Shown: positions 1 to 8,042 of the stretch, in pieces
Layout: each line of letters opens with the position of its first letter
Position numbering within the stretch: position 1 is the first letter of the stretch
Origin: Candidatus Minthenecus merdequi
Lineage (GTDB): Bacteria; Bacteroidota; Bacteroidia; Bacteroidales; Paludibacteraceae
Assembly (NCBI GenBank): GCA_018064385.1
Contig: JAGHVI010000199.1
Coordinates: forward strand, 1-34,216
Length of the DNA stretch: 34,216 bases
Reading direction: 5' to 3'
The notes under the pieces: generated by a model
What the model saw: the letters and a program-made list of their open reading frames with translations, nothing else
Database searches by the model: none
Told to the model about the DNA's origin: nothing
Program-made: the position numbers and the translations under genes

Positions 1-190
1 AGCAAGGCATTTATAGTTTTGCTTTTTAGCAAAACGGCCGCAGCGAGGGGAGCAATCTCTGATTGCGACGGAGGTAAATAGCGGGCTATGTGACCGACTG
101 ACAAGCAGCAAGATGCAAAAATAAACTCAAAAGCGTCCAACAATGAACCATCCGCCTTGTAACTTAAAAACATAATTAATAGAACTACCC
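1..190. repeat. Dispersed intergenic repeat, left copy
   Basis: This stretch has no gene. It holds two modules that recur at 28565-28665. Module A (78-104) contains the hairpin CATAGC-GG-GCTATG-like core followed by GTGACCGACTGAC; its 27 bases are found exactly as the reverse complement at 28565-28591. Module B (117-190) starts AAAAATAAACTCAAAAGCGT and ends in AATTAATAGAACTACCC; it is found in the same orientation at 28620-28665. No Bacteroidota-type promoter motif is seen before the gene at 193. The match is seen directly; the biological role is unknown. Confidence 0.75.
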
Positions 191-192
191 TT

Positions 193-2094
193 ATGATACA
201 AGCCCTCTTTAATATCCTTGTGATGATGGCTCTTTACACCATCTCACGTCTGTTTTTCTATCTGACAAATATCGATGTGTTCGGCGATGTTCCGTTCAAT
301 CATCTGTTTGAGATGCTTGCAGGCGGATTACGTTTCGACCTTACTGCAATACTCTATCTGTCGTCTGTCTATCTGGTGCTTGCTTTGATACCTCTTCCCA
401 TAACCTGGCGTTCAAATAAGGTTTATGCCCGGGTACAAAAGTATCTTTTCCTTGTCCCTAATGCTTTAGGATTGCTGGCTAACTGTGCAGATATGGCATA
501 TTTCCGTTTTACAGACCGTCGTACAACCTGTTCTTTTTTTACTGAATTTGCTGGCGAGACTAACCTCTTTTCGGTTGTGGCTAATGCTTTTGTTGACTAT
601 TGGTATGTAACATTTTTTGCTGTCGCTCTAATTGTCGTTCTCTGCTTTGTGTATTTGCCATACAAACCACTCTTTAAGTTATCAACCAAACACTATTATA
701 TCGGTTCGGCTGTGGGTCTCGCTGTTTTCGGTTTCCTGACAATCATCGGCTTACGCAGTTCTTTCCGTTTTGTTGACCGTCCTCTCGGTCTGAACGATGC
801 GATGCTTTATGCCAATCGTCCCTCTGAAACTTTTCTTGTGCTGAACACCCCTTTTTCGGTTATCCGTACTATAGGCAACAGTTCATACGAGAATCCTCAG
901 TTTTTCCCGGATAATGAACTTGACAGCATTTTTACTCCTGTAATTGATAAATCATCCCAGCCTCTCGTCAATGGAAACCCAAATGTTGTGGTCTTTATCC
1001 TCGAAAGTTTCGGTGCTGAACATATTGGTTTTTACAATCCGGAATCTAAACCTTATACCCCTTTTCTTGACTCGATTTTTGCCGAATCCATCGTGTTTCG
1101 CCACGCTTACGCCGTGGGTCGTAAATCGGTTGACGCTCCACCTGCCATTCTGTCTTCAATCCCCAAACTTTACGAATCTTTTGTCCTCTCGTCTTACAGT
1201 GTAAATAAGATATCTTCGCTTGCTTCTATCCTGGACGACCGAGGATACTATACCGCTTTTTTCCATGGTGCCAACAATGGCAGTATGGGGTTCAACGCCT
1301 ATGCTCTCAATGCCGGTTTCAAACATTACTTCGGTGAAAACGAGTATTATAAAGATTCTCTTTCTGACCAAAATCCCGATATGGGTAACTGGGGCATCTG
1401 GGACGAGGATTTCTTCGCTTTTTTCGGTCGTAAACTGAACCAATTGCCCGAACCTTTCTGCTCTGCTATTTTTACACTCTCGTCTCACCATCCTTTCAAA
1501 GTACCTGCCAAGTACGAGAATGTCCTCCCTCAATCATCGAATCCTCTCTGCCGGGTTATATCTTACACTGACCTTGCTCTCCGTGGATTGTTTGAACAAA
1601 TCTCGTCCCAACCATGGTTCAATAACACAATTTTTGTCTTTGTCGCTGACCATACCAGCGAATCGGTAAATCCTGATTACCTGACTGACGAAGGGCTTTT
1701 CCGTATTCCTCTGGCTTTTTATATCCCTAAACTTGTAAATAATGCCGATTCCATCGCTTTTCAATACCCGTATATTGACTCGACCACTGTTGCTTCACAA
1801 GTTGATATTCTCCCTTCAATTATGTCTCTTCTCGGCTCTCGTCAGCCTTTCTTTGCTTTCGGCAGTGATGTGGTTTCTTCAGCTAAGCAGTATAATTATG
1901 CTGTGACTTTCCATTATCCTTTTTTTCAAGTTATCTCTCTCAATGGCTATATTCAGTTTGACGGCAAAAATGTTGTCTCAGTCAACGGAAATCTTTCGCA
2001 GAATGAACAAAACGATATGCTTATTTTTCTGAAAGCCTACATTCAACAATATGTCGTCCATCTTCTTGGCAATTCTATGTTTTGCGCTAAATAA
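193..2094 (+). CDS. LTA synthase-like membrane sulfatase/phosphotransferase
   Basis: Predicted inner-membrane enzyme of the alkaline phosphatase superfamily, LTA synthase/sulfatase type, with 633 residues. Five hydrophobic segments occupy about residues 3-24, 45-70, 84-104, 134-155 and 167-187, followed by a large extracytoplasmic catalytic domain from about 260. Visible metal or active-site candidates are E271 in ILESFG, S312 in GRKSVDA where family members usually carry the Thr nucleophile, and D486-H487 in VADHTSE. Such enzymes move phosphoglycerol or phosphoethanolamine from a phospholipid head group to an envelope glycan or lipid; the substrate here cannot be told. Its stop lies 9 nt before the GH20-like gene, so the two are probably co-transcribed. 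The coding strand is rich in C and T (ctt, ctc, tct, cct codons), unlike most genes in the window. Start is the first ATG after the repeat; no ribosome-binding motif is seen. Confidence 0.85.
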   Translation: MIQALFNILVMMALYTISRLFFYLTNIDVFGDVPFNHLFEMLAGGLRFDLTAILYLSSVYLVLALIPLPITWRSNKVYARVQKYLFLVPNALGLLANCADMAYFRFTDRRTTCSFFTEFAGETNLFSVVANAFVDYWYVTFFAVALIVVLCFVYLPYKPLFKLSTKHYYIGSAVGLAVFGFLTIIGLRSSFRFVDRPLGLNDAMLYANRPSETFLVLNTPFSVIRTIGNSSYENPQFFPDNELDSIFTPVIDKSSQPLVNGNPNVVVFILESFGAEHIGFYNPESKPYTPFLDSIFAESIVFRHAYAVGRKSVDAPPAILSSIPKLYESFVLSSYSVNKISSLASILDDRGYYTAFFHGANNGSMGFNAYALNAGFKHYFGENEYYKDSLSDQNPDMGNWGIWDEDFFAFFGRKLNQLPEPFCSAIFTLSSHHPFKVPAKYENVLPQSSNPLCRVISYTDLALRGLFEQISSQPWFNNTIFVFVADHTSESVNPDYLTDEGLFRIPLAFYIPKLVNNADSIAFQYPYIDSTTVASQVDILPSIMSLLGSRQPFFAFGSDVVSSAKQYNYAVTFHYPFFQVISLNGYIQFDGKNVVSVNGNLSQNEQNDMLIFLKAYIQQYVVHLLGNSMFCAK

Positions 2095-2103
2095 AAATTT
2101 CTT

Positions 2104-4536
2104 ATGAGAACCATTTACACGATACTCTTTTTTTGCCTGACTTTTTCTCTTTCTCTTTCTGCCCAGGTCAAGATTGTTAACATCGGTGTTATTCCTACTC
2201 CTCAGTGTGTGATTTTTACCGAAGGATCGGCTGATATTGCCAAAGCCAAACTGAACGCTTATCGTGTGCCTTCGCTCGAAGGTGTGAAAAATCAACAGGG
2301 AGCATACATCATAAAAGTAGAAAAAAGACGCATAAATATATTTTATTCTGACGATGAAGGATTGTCAAATGCTAAACATACATTCGATTTAATGTGCATC
2401 CATTTTGGCGACAACATTCCTTGTATGACAATAACCGACTGGCCGGCTTTCCTCAACCGTGGTTGGCTGGACGACATAAGTCGTGGTCCTGTTACCACAA
2501 ATTCGTTCAGCCGCAAACAATTCGACCGTTTGTCACGCTGGAAAATGAATTTCGGTTCTTACTACACCGAGCATACCCTCTATAATCCTCAATACCCTGA
2601 CATCATCCCTCCTCTCAATTTCAACAGCAACCCCCGAAATTCAATGGCTAACCTGCAATGTTTCGCCCATTTCGAGAAGACGCTGCGTATTCCTTTCTAT
2701 CTTGCGATGATGGACTCGCGTACCAACCTCAATCCAGCCGTGAATCAAACCTATGATTTCCTCCGAAGTCAGATTGCCAATACTTGGAATTTCTATAAAA
2801 ACTCACGTTTCTTTAACATAAATTGCGACGAAACTGAGGGGCTTGGCAGTGGCCGTGCACGTGACTATGTGTCTATGGTAGGTGCAGATACTGCTTATTG
2901 CAGACATATCCGCCGTGTCTATGATATAGTGGTTGATGAGGCATTGAAACTCGGAAAGGATACCCCAGAAGTACTGATGTGGGGTGACATTGTCGGTAAA
3001 AATCCCGACATGATTGAATATCTTCCTCAACAGATGAATTTCATAGTTTGGTCGTATGCTGCCGCCGACAGTTATAACGCTATGCTTGAACCATTCCATA
3101 ATACCAAGTTTTGGATTGCGCCTGGAGTCAGCCACTGGAGTTCTATTCCTTTCGTCAACAATTATATCAAAAATATCGCCAATTTTGCCCGTGATGGTTA
3201 CATAGCCGGGGCGCGTGGAATAATCAATACTTCCTGGGATGACAGCGGTGAAGCACTGTTTGCCGACACTTGGCATGCTATGGCTTGGGCTGCCGAAATG
3301 GCTTGGCATCCTCTGACCAGCTCGGACCCTCAGGAACTTCGTATGCGCGAGGAGATTTTCAACGAGATTTATTCAGAACTCTATGGTGATGTTAAACCTA
3401 TATACGCTCTTGGTGCTTTGGCTGATAATAAGTGGGTTGGAGAGTGGTTCAACACTGGCGCTCTCTACCAACCTCTCCTTAATCTCCATCACTCTAATAC
3501 CGATGATGATGTCCTGGTTCGTTGCGATTCTGTCGAAAGCATTGTTAATGACATTCTTGCTGTCACTGATTCTGCCCTTCTCCCTCATGTGACTTACGGC
3601 TGTCACCGCATTTTGACAGTCTCAGCCAAAAACCGTTTCCGTGTATTGCTCAGCCGTGCTCTCGCTGACCATAATATAGCACCTGTCAATGATTTTGCTG
3701 ACAGTTATTTCGTTATGCTACACAATTTGAAACGTGAGTATCTCCGACTTTGGGATCAAGAGGCAACTGCATACAGCCGCGAAATAGTTTCACAACGTTA
3801 TGATGACCTTGCCAATGAGATTTCCGAAGCTTTGCATCATGTCTTCATATCTAATGATGACTCTGATGTAACTCTTTCTGTTATTGACACTTCCCTTACT
3901 ATATATTATACCCTTGATGGGCGCAAACCTTCTGAAGGTTCTTCAATATACTCTTCTCCTTTGCATATTGACCATAGTTGTCTTGTTCAAGCAATGACTC
4001 TTGACCGTTGGGGTACACCTCATTACTCTTCTCAATATACTCTTTCACACCTTGGTATGGGTCATCGTTCCGCCCTCAACAGCACTTACAGCGATTATCG
4101 CCCGGTTTATAGCGGTGGCGGTGAAAATGCTCTCGCTGATGGTGTCCTCGGCAGTGACGATTCGTATGCTGATGGTCATTGGCAAGGGTTTGCCGGTTGC
4201 GATATTTCTATTGATTATGACTTCGGAAAAGTTCTGACTGTGAACAATGTCTCTTTCCGTGCTTTGCAGAACACTTTCGATTGGATTCTTGCCCCTCAGA
4301 CGCTTGACATACAGGTTTCGCAGGATGGCTTGATTTGGACAACTGCACGTATCGAACATTTTGACCCTCAGTTCAATATCGGCGGCACAATAATACACAC
4401 TGATGCAGCGCACAACCTGAACCTAAATACCCGTTATCTTCGCATCTTAATACGTAATCCAGGTGAACTTCCATCCTGGCATCCTGGGAAAGGCAATCCA
4501 AGTTATCTTTTCATTGATGAGATTGTCATTGAGTGA
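2104..4536 (+). CDS. Secreted GH20-like beta-N-acetylhexosaminidase
   Basis: Predicted exported glycoside hydrolase of 810 residues, closest in layout to family 20 hexosaminidases, which remove terminal GlcNAc or GalNAc by substrate-assisted catalysis. A signal peptide covers residues 1-20 (ending LSLSAQ). An N-terminal GH20b-like fold precedes the catalytic barrel, which opens with ITDWPAFLNRGWLDD (compare the family's DxPRFxxRGxxxD). The expected catalytic Asp-Glu pair is D242-E243 in NCDET, and Trp-rich strands follow (VLMWGD, IVWSY, NTSWDD). A chitobiase C-terminal-type segment lies at about 590-655 (YYTLDGRKPSEGS) and an F5/8 discoidin-like carbohydrate-binding domain at about 670-808. 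It follows the LTA synthase-like gene by 9 nt and shares its pyrimidine-rich codon use. The sequence is diverged from classical GH20, so family assignment is likely but substrate is unknown. Confidence 0.75.
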   Translation: MRTIYTILFFCLTFSLSLSAQVKIVNIGVIPTPQCVIFTEGSADIAKAKLNAYRVPSLEGVKNQQGAYIIKVEKRRINIFYSDDEGLSNAKHTFDLMCIHFGDNIPCMTITDWPAFLNRGWLDDISRGPVTTNSFSRKQFDRLSRWKMNFGSYYTEHTLYNPQYPDIIPPLNFNSNPRNSMANLQCFAHFEKTLRIPFYLAMMDSRTNLNPAVNQTYDFLRSQIANTWNFYKNSRFFNINCDETEGLGSGRARDYVSMVGADTAYCRHIRRVYDIVVDEALKLGKDTPEVLMWGDIVGKNPDMIEYLPQQMNFIVWSYAAADSYNAMLEPFHNTKFWIAPGVSHWSSIPFVNNYIKNIANFARDGYIAGARGIINTSWDDSGEALFADTWHAMAWAAEMAWHPLTSSDPQELRMREEIFNEIYSELYGDVKPIYALGALADNKWVGEWFNTGALYQPLLNLHHSNTDDDVLVRCDSVESIVNDILAVTDSALLPHVTYGCHRILTVSAKNRFRVLLSRALADHNIAPVNDFADSYFVMLHNLKREYLRLWDQEATAYSREIVSQRYDDLANEISEALHHVFISNDDSDVTLSVIDTSLTIYYTLDGRKPSEGSSIYSSPLHIDHSCLVQAMTLDRWGTPHYSSQYTLSHLGMGHRSALNSTYSDYRPVYSGGGENALADGVLGSDDSYADGHWQGFAGCDISIDYDFGKVLTVNNVSFRALQNTFDWILAPQTLDIQVSQDGLIWTTARIEHFDPQFNIGGTIIHTDAAHNLNLNTRYLRILIRNPGELPSWHPGKGNPSYLFIDEIVIE

Positions 4537-5101
4537 CATCTTGTTGCCTCAGATGGTGAGTTTATTGATTAGCCCAAAATTGTCTTGTGACGTGCCGGCA
4601 TGGATACCAAAGCCTTGAAGAGGCTTGACAAATCAGCCTATGGCGTTGCTCCTGACTTATCATAGACCTACAATTTGGGGAATTTGATTTATCCATTCTT
4701 ATGACTGGAATGATACGCCGTACATTTACAACATGTTCGTCAGGCTGAACATGCAGCAACAGCCAGTATATCTGACCAAGCATCTGGTGGAGCGTGGGGC
4801 ATGTGTCGTCGCCCCGTATTCAATCTCGCAAGGCACGCTTCCTGCAATCGTAGTGACGTCCGATGGCACCAACGATGTCACCGACATTGCAGTGGGCTCG
4901 CTGACAATCAACGAGCAGACTACCGTTGCGCAGTTTGCCAATGCCGTGGTGGTGAAAGGAAAGCATTCCTCTCGCCTGAGTAGGACTGTACCGTTACTCC
5001 CTATCTACCTCTGGCGATATGCAAAACCTCTCATCTTCACCACCTTGCGAATTTTTCTGATTTTTTTCTGGGATTTCCTTGCCCACGTCCCAAATTTGTC
5101 G
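4537..5101 (+). pseudogene. Remnant of a foreign-looking gene, cause of decay unclear
   Basis: A readable frame runs from just after a stop at 4685 through 4733 (first ATG) to about 4980. It encodes YDWNDTPYIYNMFVRLNMQQ followed by about 70 residues including GTLPAIVVTSDGTNDVTDI and ends near KGKHSSRLS. After that the frame runs on as low-complexity text into the next gene's promoter, so the natural C-terminus appears lost. Upstream, 4600-4665 encodes a 21-residue piece (MDTKALKRLDKSAYGVAPDL) in another frame that may belong to the same or a neighbouring dead gene. The 4720-4980 stretch is visibly richer in G and C than its neighbours. I do not recognise the family. The pattern suggests decayed phage or mobile-element cargo, which is inference. 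Confidence 0.5.
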
Positions 5102-5109
5102 TACCTTTG
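5079..5109 (+). promoter_or_regulatory. Bacteroidota-type promoter of the C45-type hydrolase gene
   Basis: The -7 element TACCTTTG lies at 5102-5109, with a weak -33 candidate TTGC at 5079-5082, giving about 19 nt spacing. The hydrolase ATG is 65 nt downstream, leaving an A/T-rich leader. The spacing fits the TTTG/TAnnTTTG consensus of the Bacteroides primary sigma factor. Confidence 0.65.
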
Positions 5110-5173
5110 CAGAAACAATACTATGGTAAAAATAAGTAAAATAACTAACTAATAAATAATTAATTAAACAAAT

Positions 5174-6535
5174 ATGAAAAAGATTTTTTTTTCACTAATC
5201 GCTGTTGCCTCTATCGCATTAACAGGATGTAAGGAATCCAAGAACGAACCTACACCAACACCAACGGACAAATATATAGATGTCCGTAAGAGCGGAGTGG
5301 AGTTTGTGCAAGACTGCCAGCTGAATCCGGAGATCTATGTGTTGGATAACTCCGAGAAAACACTTCGGTCGTTGCGTTATGTTCCGCAATCCAAAGGCCT
5401 TATATACTTTATGGATTACGATGTGCATTTCCCTTGGGAGAAATATATTCGTGACGGACAAACAGCTCCCCGTTATCAGGTAGATGATTTTCAACCGTTC
5501 AACGACGATGTAAACATAGAATTCTATGGAGGCACACAGATAGACTTTGGTCCGTATATAGACGCTCCGCGTGGCTGCTCGGGTTTCGTGTGCAAAAATC
5601 CTTCGGGTGAATTGCTTTTCGGACGTAACTTGGACGGTATCCCCGGTGCAATGGTTGTTCTGTTCAATAAAAACCCACGTCCCGGAGAGTATAAAAGCGT
5701 GATGCTTTCCAATATAACTTATGCCCAACGTTGGAACGGTACCGAGCTGTACGACAAAGACAGTTGTTTGTTAGATCCCCAAATGAACATTGATGTTATA
5801 TTGCGTCAAAACATGGCAGTGATGGATGGTATGAACGAGTATGGTTTGTGTTTTGCCGCATATCAGTTGCCTAACACGCAAGACGGAACAGAATTCGAAT
5901 TTCCGGGCGACACCAAGCGGCCAGTTTCCATTGACCAGCAAGCCGATGGTAAAGATCAAATCACGCTATCTGTTTTGCATCATTTGATGCTTTCAACTTG
6001 CAAAACGGTGAAAGATGTCGTAAAACTGTTCAATAAATACAATTATACCACACTTTTGTCCAAGACCAATGTTCACTGGTTTGTGGCAGATGCCAGTGGC
6101 GACTACCGCGTGTTTGAGTATTGGAACCGTTATGATGCCGATACCCAAACTTGGACAGATACGCTGTATATAATGGGAGAAAAAGATCGTATGGCAGGCA
6201 CTCATGGTTCGCTTACTCAGGTGCCCTATGAATACAGTAGTATCGAGAATTACTATACCAATCCGGAAGCTAACGCTACATTTAATACCGACCGTTGGCA
6301 AAATACGTTCAGCAATAAGACTCGCATACACAGAATGATGAGTGCATATAGACCAGTCATGACCGAAGACCAGGCTCTGGAATGTCTGCAAGAGGGTAAT
6401 TTTGGAATGGAATATCCAGGTCAACTCACCGACTGGTCATGTATCTACAATCCAAAGAAAGGAACGTTGATATTCAATATGCACAACGACATGTCGGCTG
6501 TGTATTCAATCAATGTCTTTGACGAACTGAAATAA
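5174..6535 (+). CDS. Lipoprotein choloylglycine hydrolase/C45-type Ntn hydrolase
   Basis: Predicted lipid-anchored Ntn hydrolase of 453 residues that would cleave linear C-N amide bonds such as conjugated bile salts, N-acyl amino acids or beta-lactam side chains. Residues 1-19 form a lipoprotein signal (ALTGC, lipidated C19), followed by a Pro/Thr linker. The Ntn core starts at G134-C135 in RGCSGFVCKN, with the typical downstream FGRNLD (R151, N152, D154). MNEYGLCFAAYQLPN and a DVVKLFNKY...NVHWFVADASGDYRVFEYW block match the later family motifs. The catalytic Cys is preceded by a 115-residue pro-segment, so autocleavage before C135 is expected, as in isopenicillin N acyltransferase; classical bile salt hydrolases lose only Met. 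It has its own promoter and no operon partner. Substrate is not predictable; bile salt hydrolase is one possibility. Confidence 0.8.
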   Translation: MKKIFFSLIAVASIALTGCKESKNEPTPTPTDKYIDVRKSGVEFVQDCQLNPEIYVLDNSEKTLRSLRYVPQSKGLIYFMDYDVHFPWEKYIRDGQTAPRYQVDDFQPFNDDVNIEFYGGTQIDFGPYIDAPRGCSGFVCKNPSGELLFGRNLDGIPGAMVVLFNKNPRPGEYKSVMLSNITYAQRWNGTELYDKDSCLLDPQMNIDVILRQNMAVMDGMNEYGLCFAAYQLPNTQDGTEFEFPGDTKRPVSIDQQADGKDQITLSVLHHLMLSTCKTVKDVVKLFNKYNYTTLLSKTNVHWFVADASGDYRVFEYWNRYDADTQTWTDTLYIMGEKDRMAGTHGSLTQVPYEYSSIENYYTNPEANATFNTDRWQNTFSNKTRIHRMMSAYRPVMTEDQALECLQEGNFGMEYPGQLTDWSCIYNPKKGTLIFNMHNDMSAVYSINVFDELK

Positions 6536-6552
6536 CAAAAGTTGGACTAATA

Positions 6553-6672
6553 GACATTTGTGGTGATAAAATTCCACCAGACTGTGAGTAATGGACATTT
6601 GTGGTGATGAGTCTTCCTCCTGAATTGAAAGGCTAGCCTTCCAATTCAGGAGGAAGACTCATTACCACAAAT
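6553..6672. repeat. 76-bp near-perfect palindrome with upstream direct repeat
   Basis: 6597-6672 is a palindrome with 38-base arms, no spacer (centre GGCTAGCC) and only two mismatched pairs (6606/6663 and 6628/6641). The arm's outer part, GACATTTGTGGTGAT at 6594-6608, is also present as a direct repeat at 6553-6567, 41 bp upstream. The same motif thus occurs twice direct and once inverted. It lies 61 nt after the C45-type hydrolase stop, so as RNA it would form a very strong hairpin that could end transcription or protect the 3' end. No U-tract follows it. It could also be a miniature mobile element. Confidence 0.8.
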
Positions 6673-6687
6673 ATCAAAAAAACTCCT

Positions 6688-6808
6688 TACCTTTGCACAA
6701 CCTACTCCATACGGACAGTGAATATGATTATCAATCACTTACAATCAACCCAACATCAATATGCGTGACAAATCACTAACCTCCAATCATTACCCCCCCC
6801 AGCCTTAG
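6688..6808 (+). other. Orphan promoter motif and 15-codon ORF with C8 tract
   Basis: A clean -7 element TACCTTTG sits at 6688-6695, directly after the palindrome, but no full gene follows. 66 nt downstream is a short ORF (6761-6808, MRDKSLTSNHYPPQP) that runs through a run of eight C at 6793-6800 and stops. A small inverted repeat TTCCTCAAAA/TTTTGAGGAA lies at 6809-6833 and may act as a weak terminator for the convergent hemW. The stretch may be the stub of a lost gene; nothing shows that it is translated. Confidence 0.35.
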
Positions 6809-6842
6809 TTCCTCAAAAATTCATTTTGAGGAAATGACGATA

Positions 6843-7940
6843 TCAGGAAATAAAAGCTTCAGATATAATCATATCAGAGACATAGAAACCTTCCTCTGTC
6901 AAACAACATTTATCATTGGAAATATCCACTAAACCCGGAAACCTTTGCATAATATGTTCAAGATGTTTGCGCCTATCAAGTCCGAAACGGGTCTCTACTG
7001 ATAAAAGGTCAATACCATCACGTTTTCGCAATCCAAGCATAACCATCTCGTTGAAACAGTCATCAACAGTCAGAGTTTCAGAATCCCAAAACTTTTCGTT
7101 TGCTTCAATCGTTCGACAATACTTCAAAGTATTACCTATATTCCAACGTCTAAGGGAAACACCATCGAAAGAGTGAGCAGCAGGACCAAGTCCAACATAA
7201 GGGATTCCTTTCCAATAACCACTATTGTGAATTGATTCAAACCCAGGCAAAGCCCAATTTGATATTTCATAATGAATATATCCTGCTTCTTTAAGTCGGC
7301 TGGCTATTACTTTGTACATCTGAGCAGATTTTTCCTCATCAACGCCATTTATCCCTTTACGGGTAATTTTACTACCCTCCTCCATCATAAGAGAATAAGC
7401 AGATATATGTTGTACCCCTAACTTGAGAACTTCATCCAAAGTTTTGTTCAATCCATTGCCGGGAACACCGAAAATTATATCACAGGAAATATTAGAGAAA
7501 CCGACTTTCCAGGCTGATTTGACAGAATTTATTGCATCATCAGCACTATGACGTCTCTCCATCCAAATCAACTGTTCATCATCAAGGCTCTGAATGCCAA
7601 CGCTCAATCTGTTGACACCAATATCATACAAACCAGAGAGCCACTCTTCTGTCATATCTTCTGGATTACACTCTACTGTCCACTCTTTCAGTTCTGAAAA
7701 ATTGAAACTACTACCTACTATATTCTTTAGCCTCGCAATATCTTGCACACTGAGCATACTTGGTGTTCCACCACCGAAATATAATGTTTCAGCCTCACCA
7801 TTGCACCCCCGAATTGAAAGTTCACGCTCTATTGCCGAAATATACCTGTCTTTCAATCCGAAGTTTGTTCCGCTGATAAAATCACAATATGCACACTTGT
7901 GTCTGCAAAATGGCACGTGTATGTAAATCATCTGTTTCAT
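6843..7940 (-). CDS. hemW: Radical SAM protein HemW (heme chaperone)
   Basis: Cytoplasmic radical SAM protein of 365 residues, formerly annotated as oxygen-independent coproporphyrinogen oxidase. HemW proteins bind heme and are thought to deliver it to respiratory enzymes. The cluster motif C12-x3-C16-x2-C19 is seen in HVPFCRHKCAYCDF at the N-terminus, followed by the SAM-binding GGGTPSML and the family's NRLSVGIQSLDD strand. The length and the short N-terminus before the first Cys match HemW rather than HemN. It is a single gene, divergent from the GSCFA operon, with a candidate promoter (TATCTTTG, minus strand, 7968-7961) in the 102-nt gap. The start at 7940 is the only Met before the conserved IHVPFC. 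Confidence 0.92.
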   Translation of the reverse strand: MKQMIYIHVPFCRHKCAYCDFISGTNFGLKDRYISAIERELSIRGCNGEAETLYFGGGTPSMLSVQDIARLKNIVGSSFNFSELKEWTVECNPEDMTEEWLSGLYDIGVNRLSVGIQSLDDEQLIWMERRHSADDAINSVKSAWKVGFSNISCDIIFGVPGNGLNKTLDEVLKLGVQHISAYSLMMEEGSKITRKGINGVDEEKSAQMYKVIASRLKEAGYIHYEISNWALPGFESIHNSGYWKGIPYVGLGPAAHSFDGVSLRRWNIGNTLKYCRTIEANEKFWDSETLTVDDCFNEMVMLGLRKRDGIDLLSVETRFGLDRRKHLEHIMQRFPGLVDISNDKCCLTEEGFYVSDMIISEAFIS

Positions 7941-7960
7941 TCTTCGACCAATTGAAGATG

Positions 7961-8020
7961 CAAAGATACAAATATTTTTTCAAAAACCCTTCGTTATATC
8001 ATTAATTTTTATTATCTTTG
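7961..8020. promoter_or_regulatory. Divergent promoter region hemW / GSCFA operon
   Basis: Two back-to-back -7 elements are visible: TATCTTTG on the plus strand at 8013-8020 (TTCG at 7990-7993 as a -33 candidate, 19 nt spacing), and TATCTTTG on the minus strand at 7968-7961. Both are 20-30 nt from the respective start codons. The -33 boxes are weak. Confidence 0.6.
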
Positions 8021-8042
8021 CACCAAAATAGCATAGTAAGCA

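Noticed and set aside
4730..4751. Inverted repeat CATGTTC/GAACATG as an operator
   Set aside because: It lies inside the gene-remnant frame with no promoter nearby, so chance is the simpler explanation.
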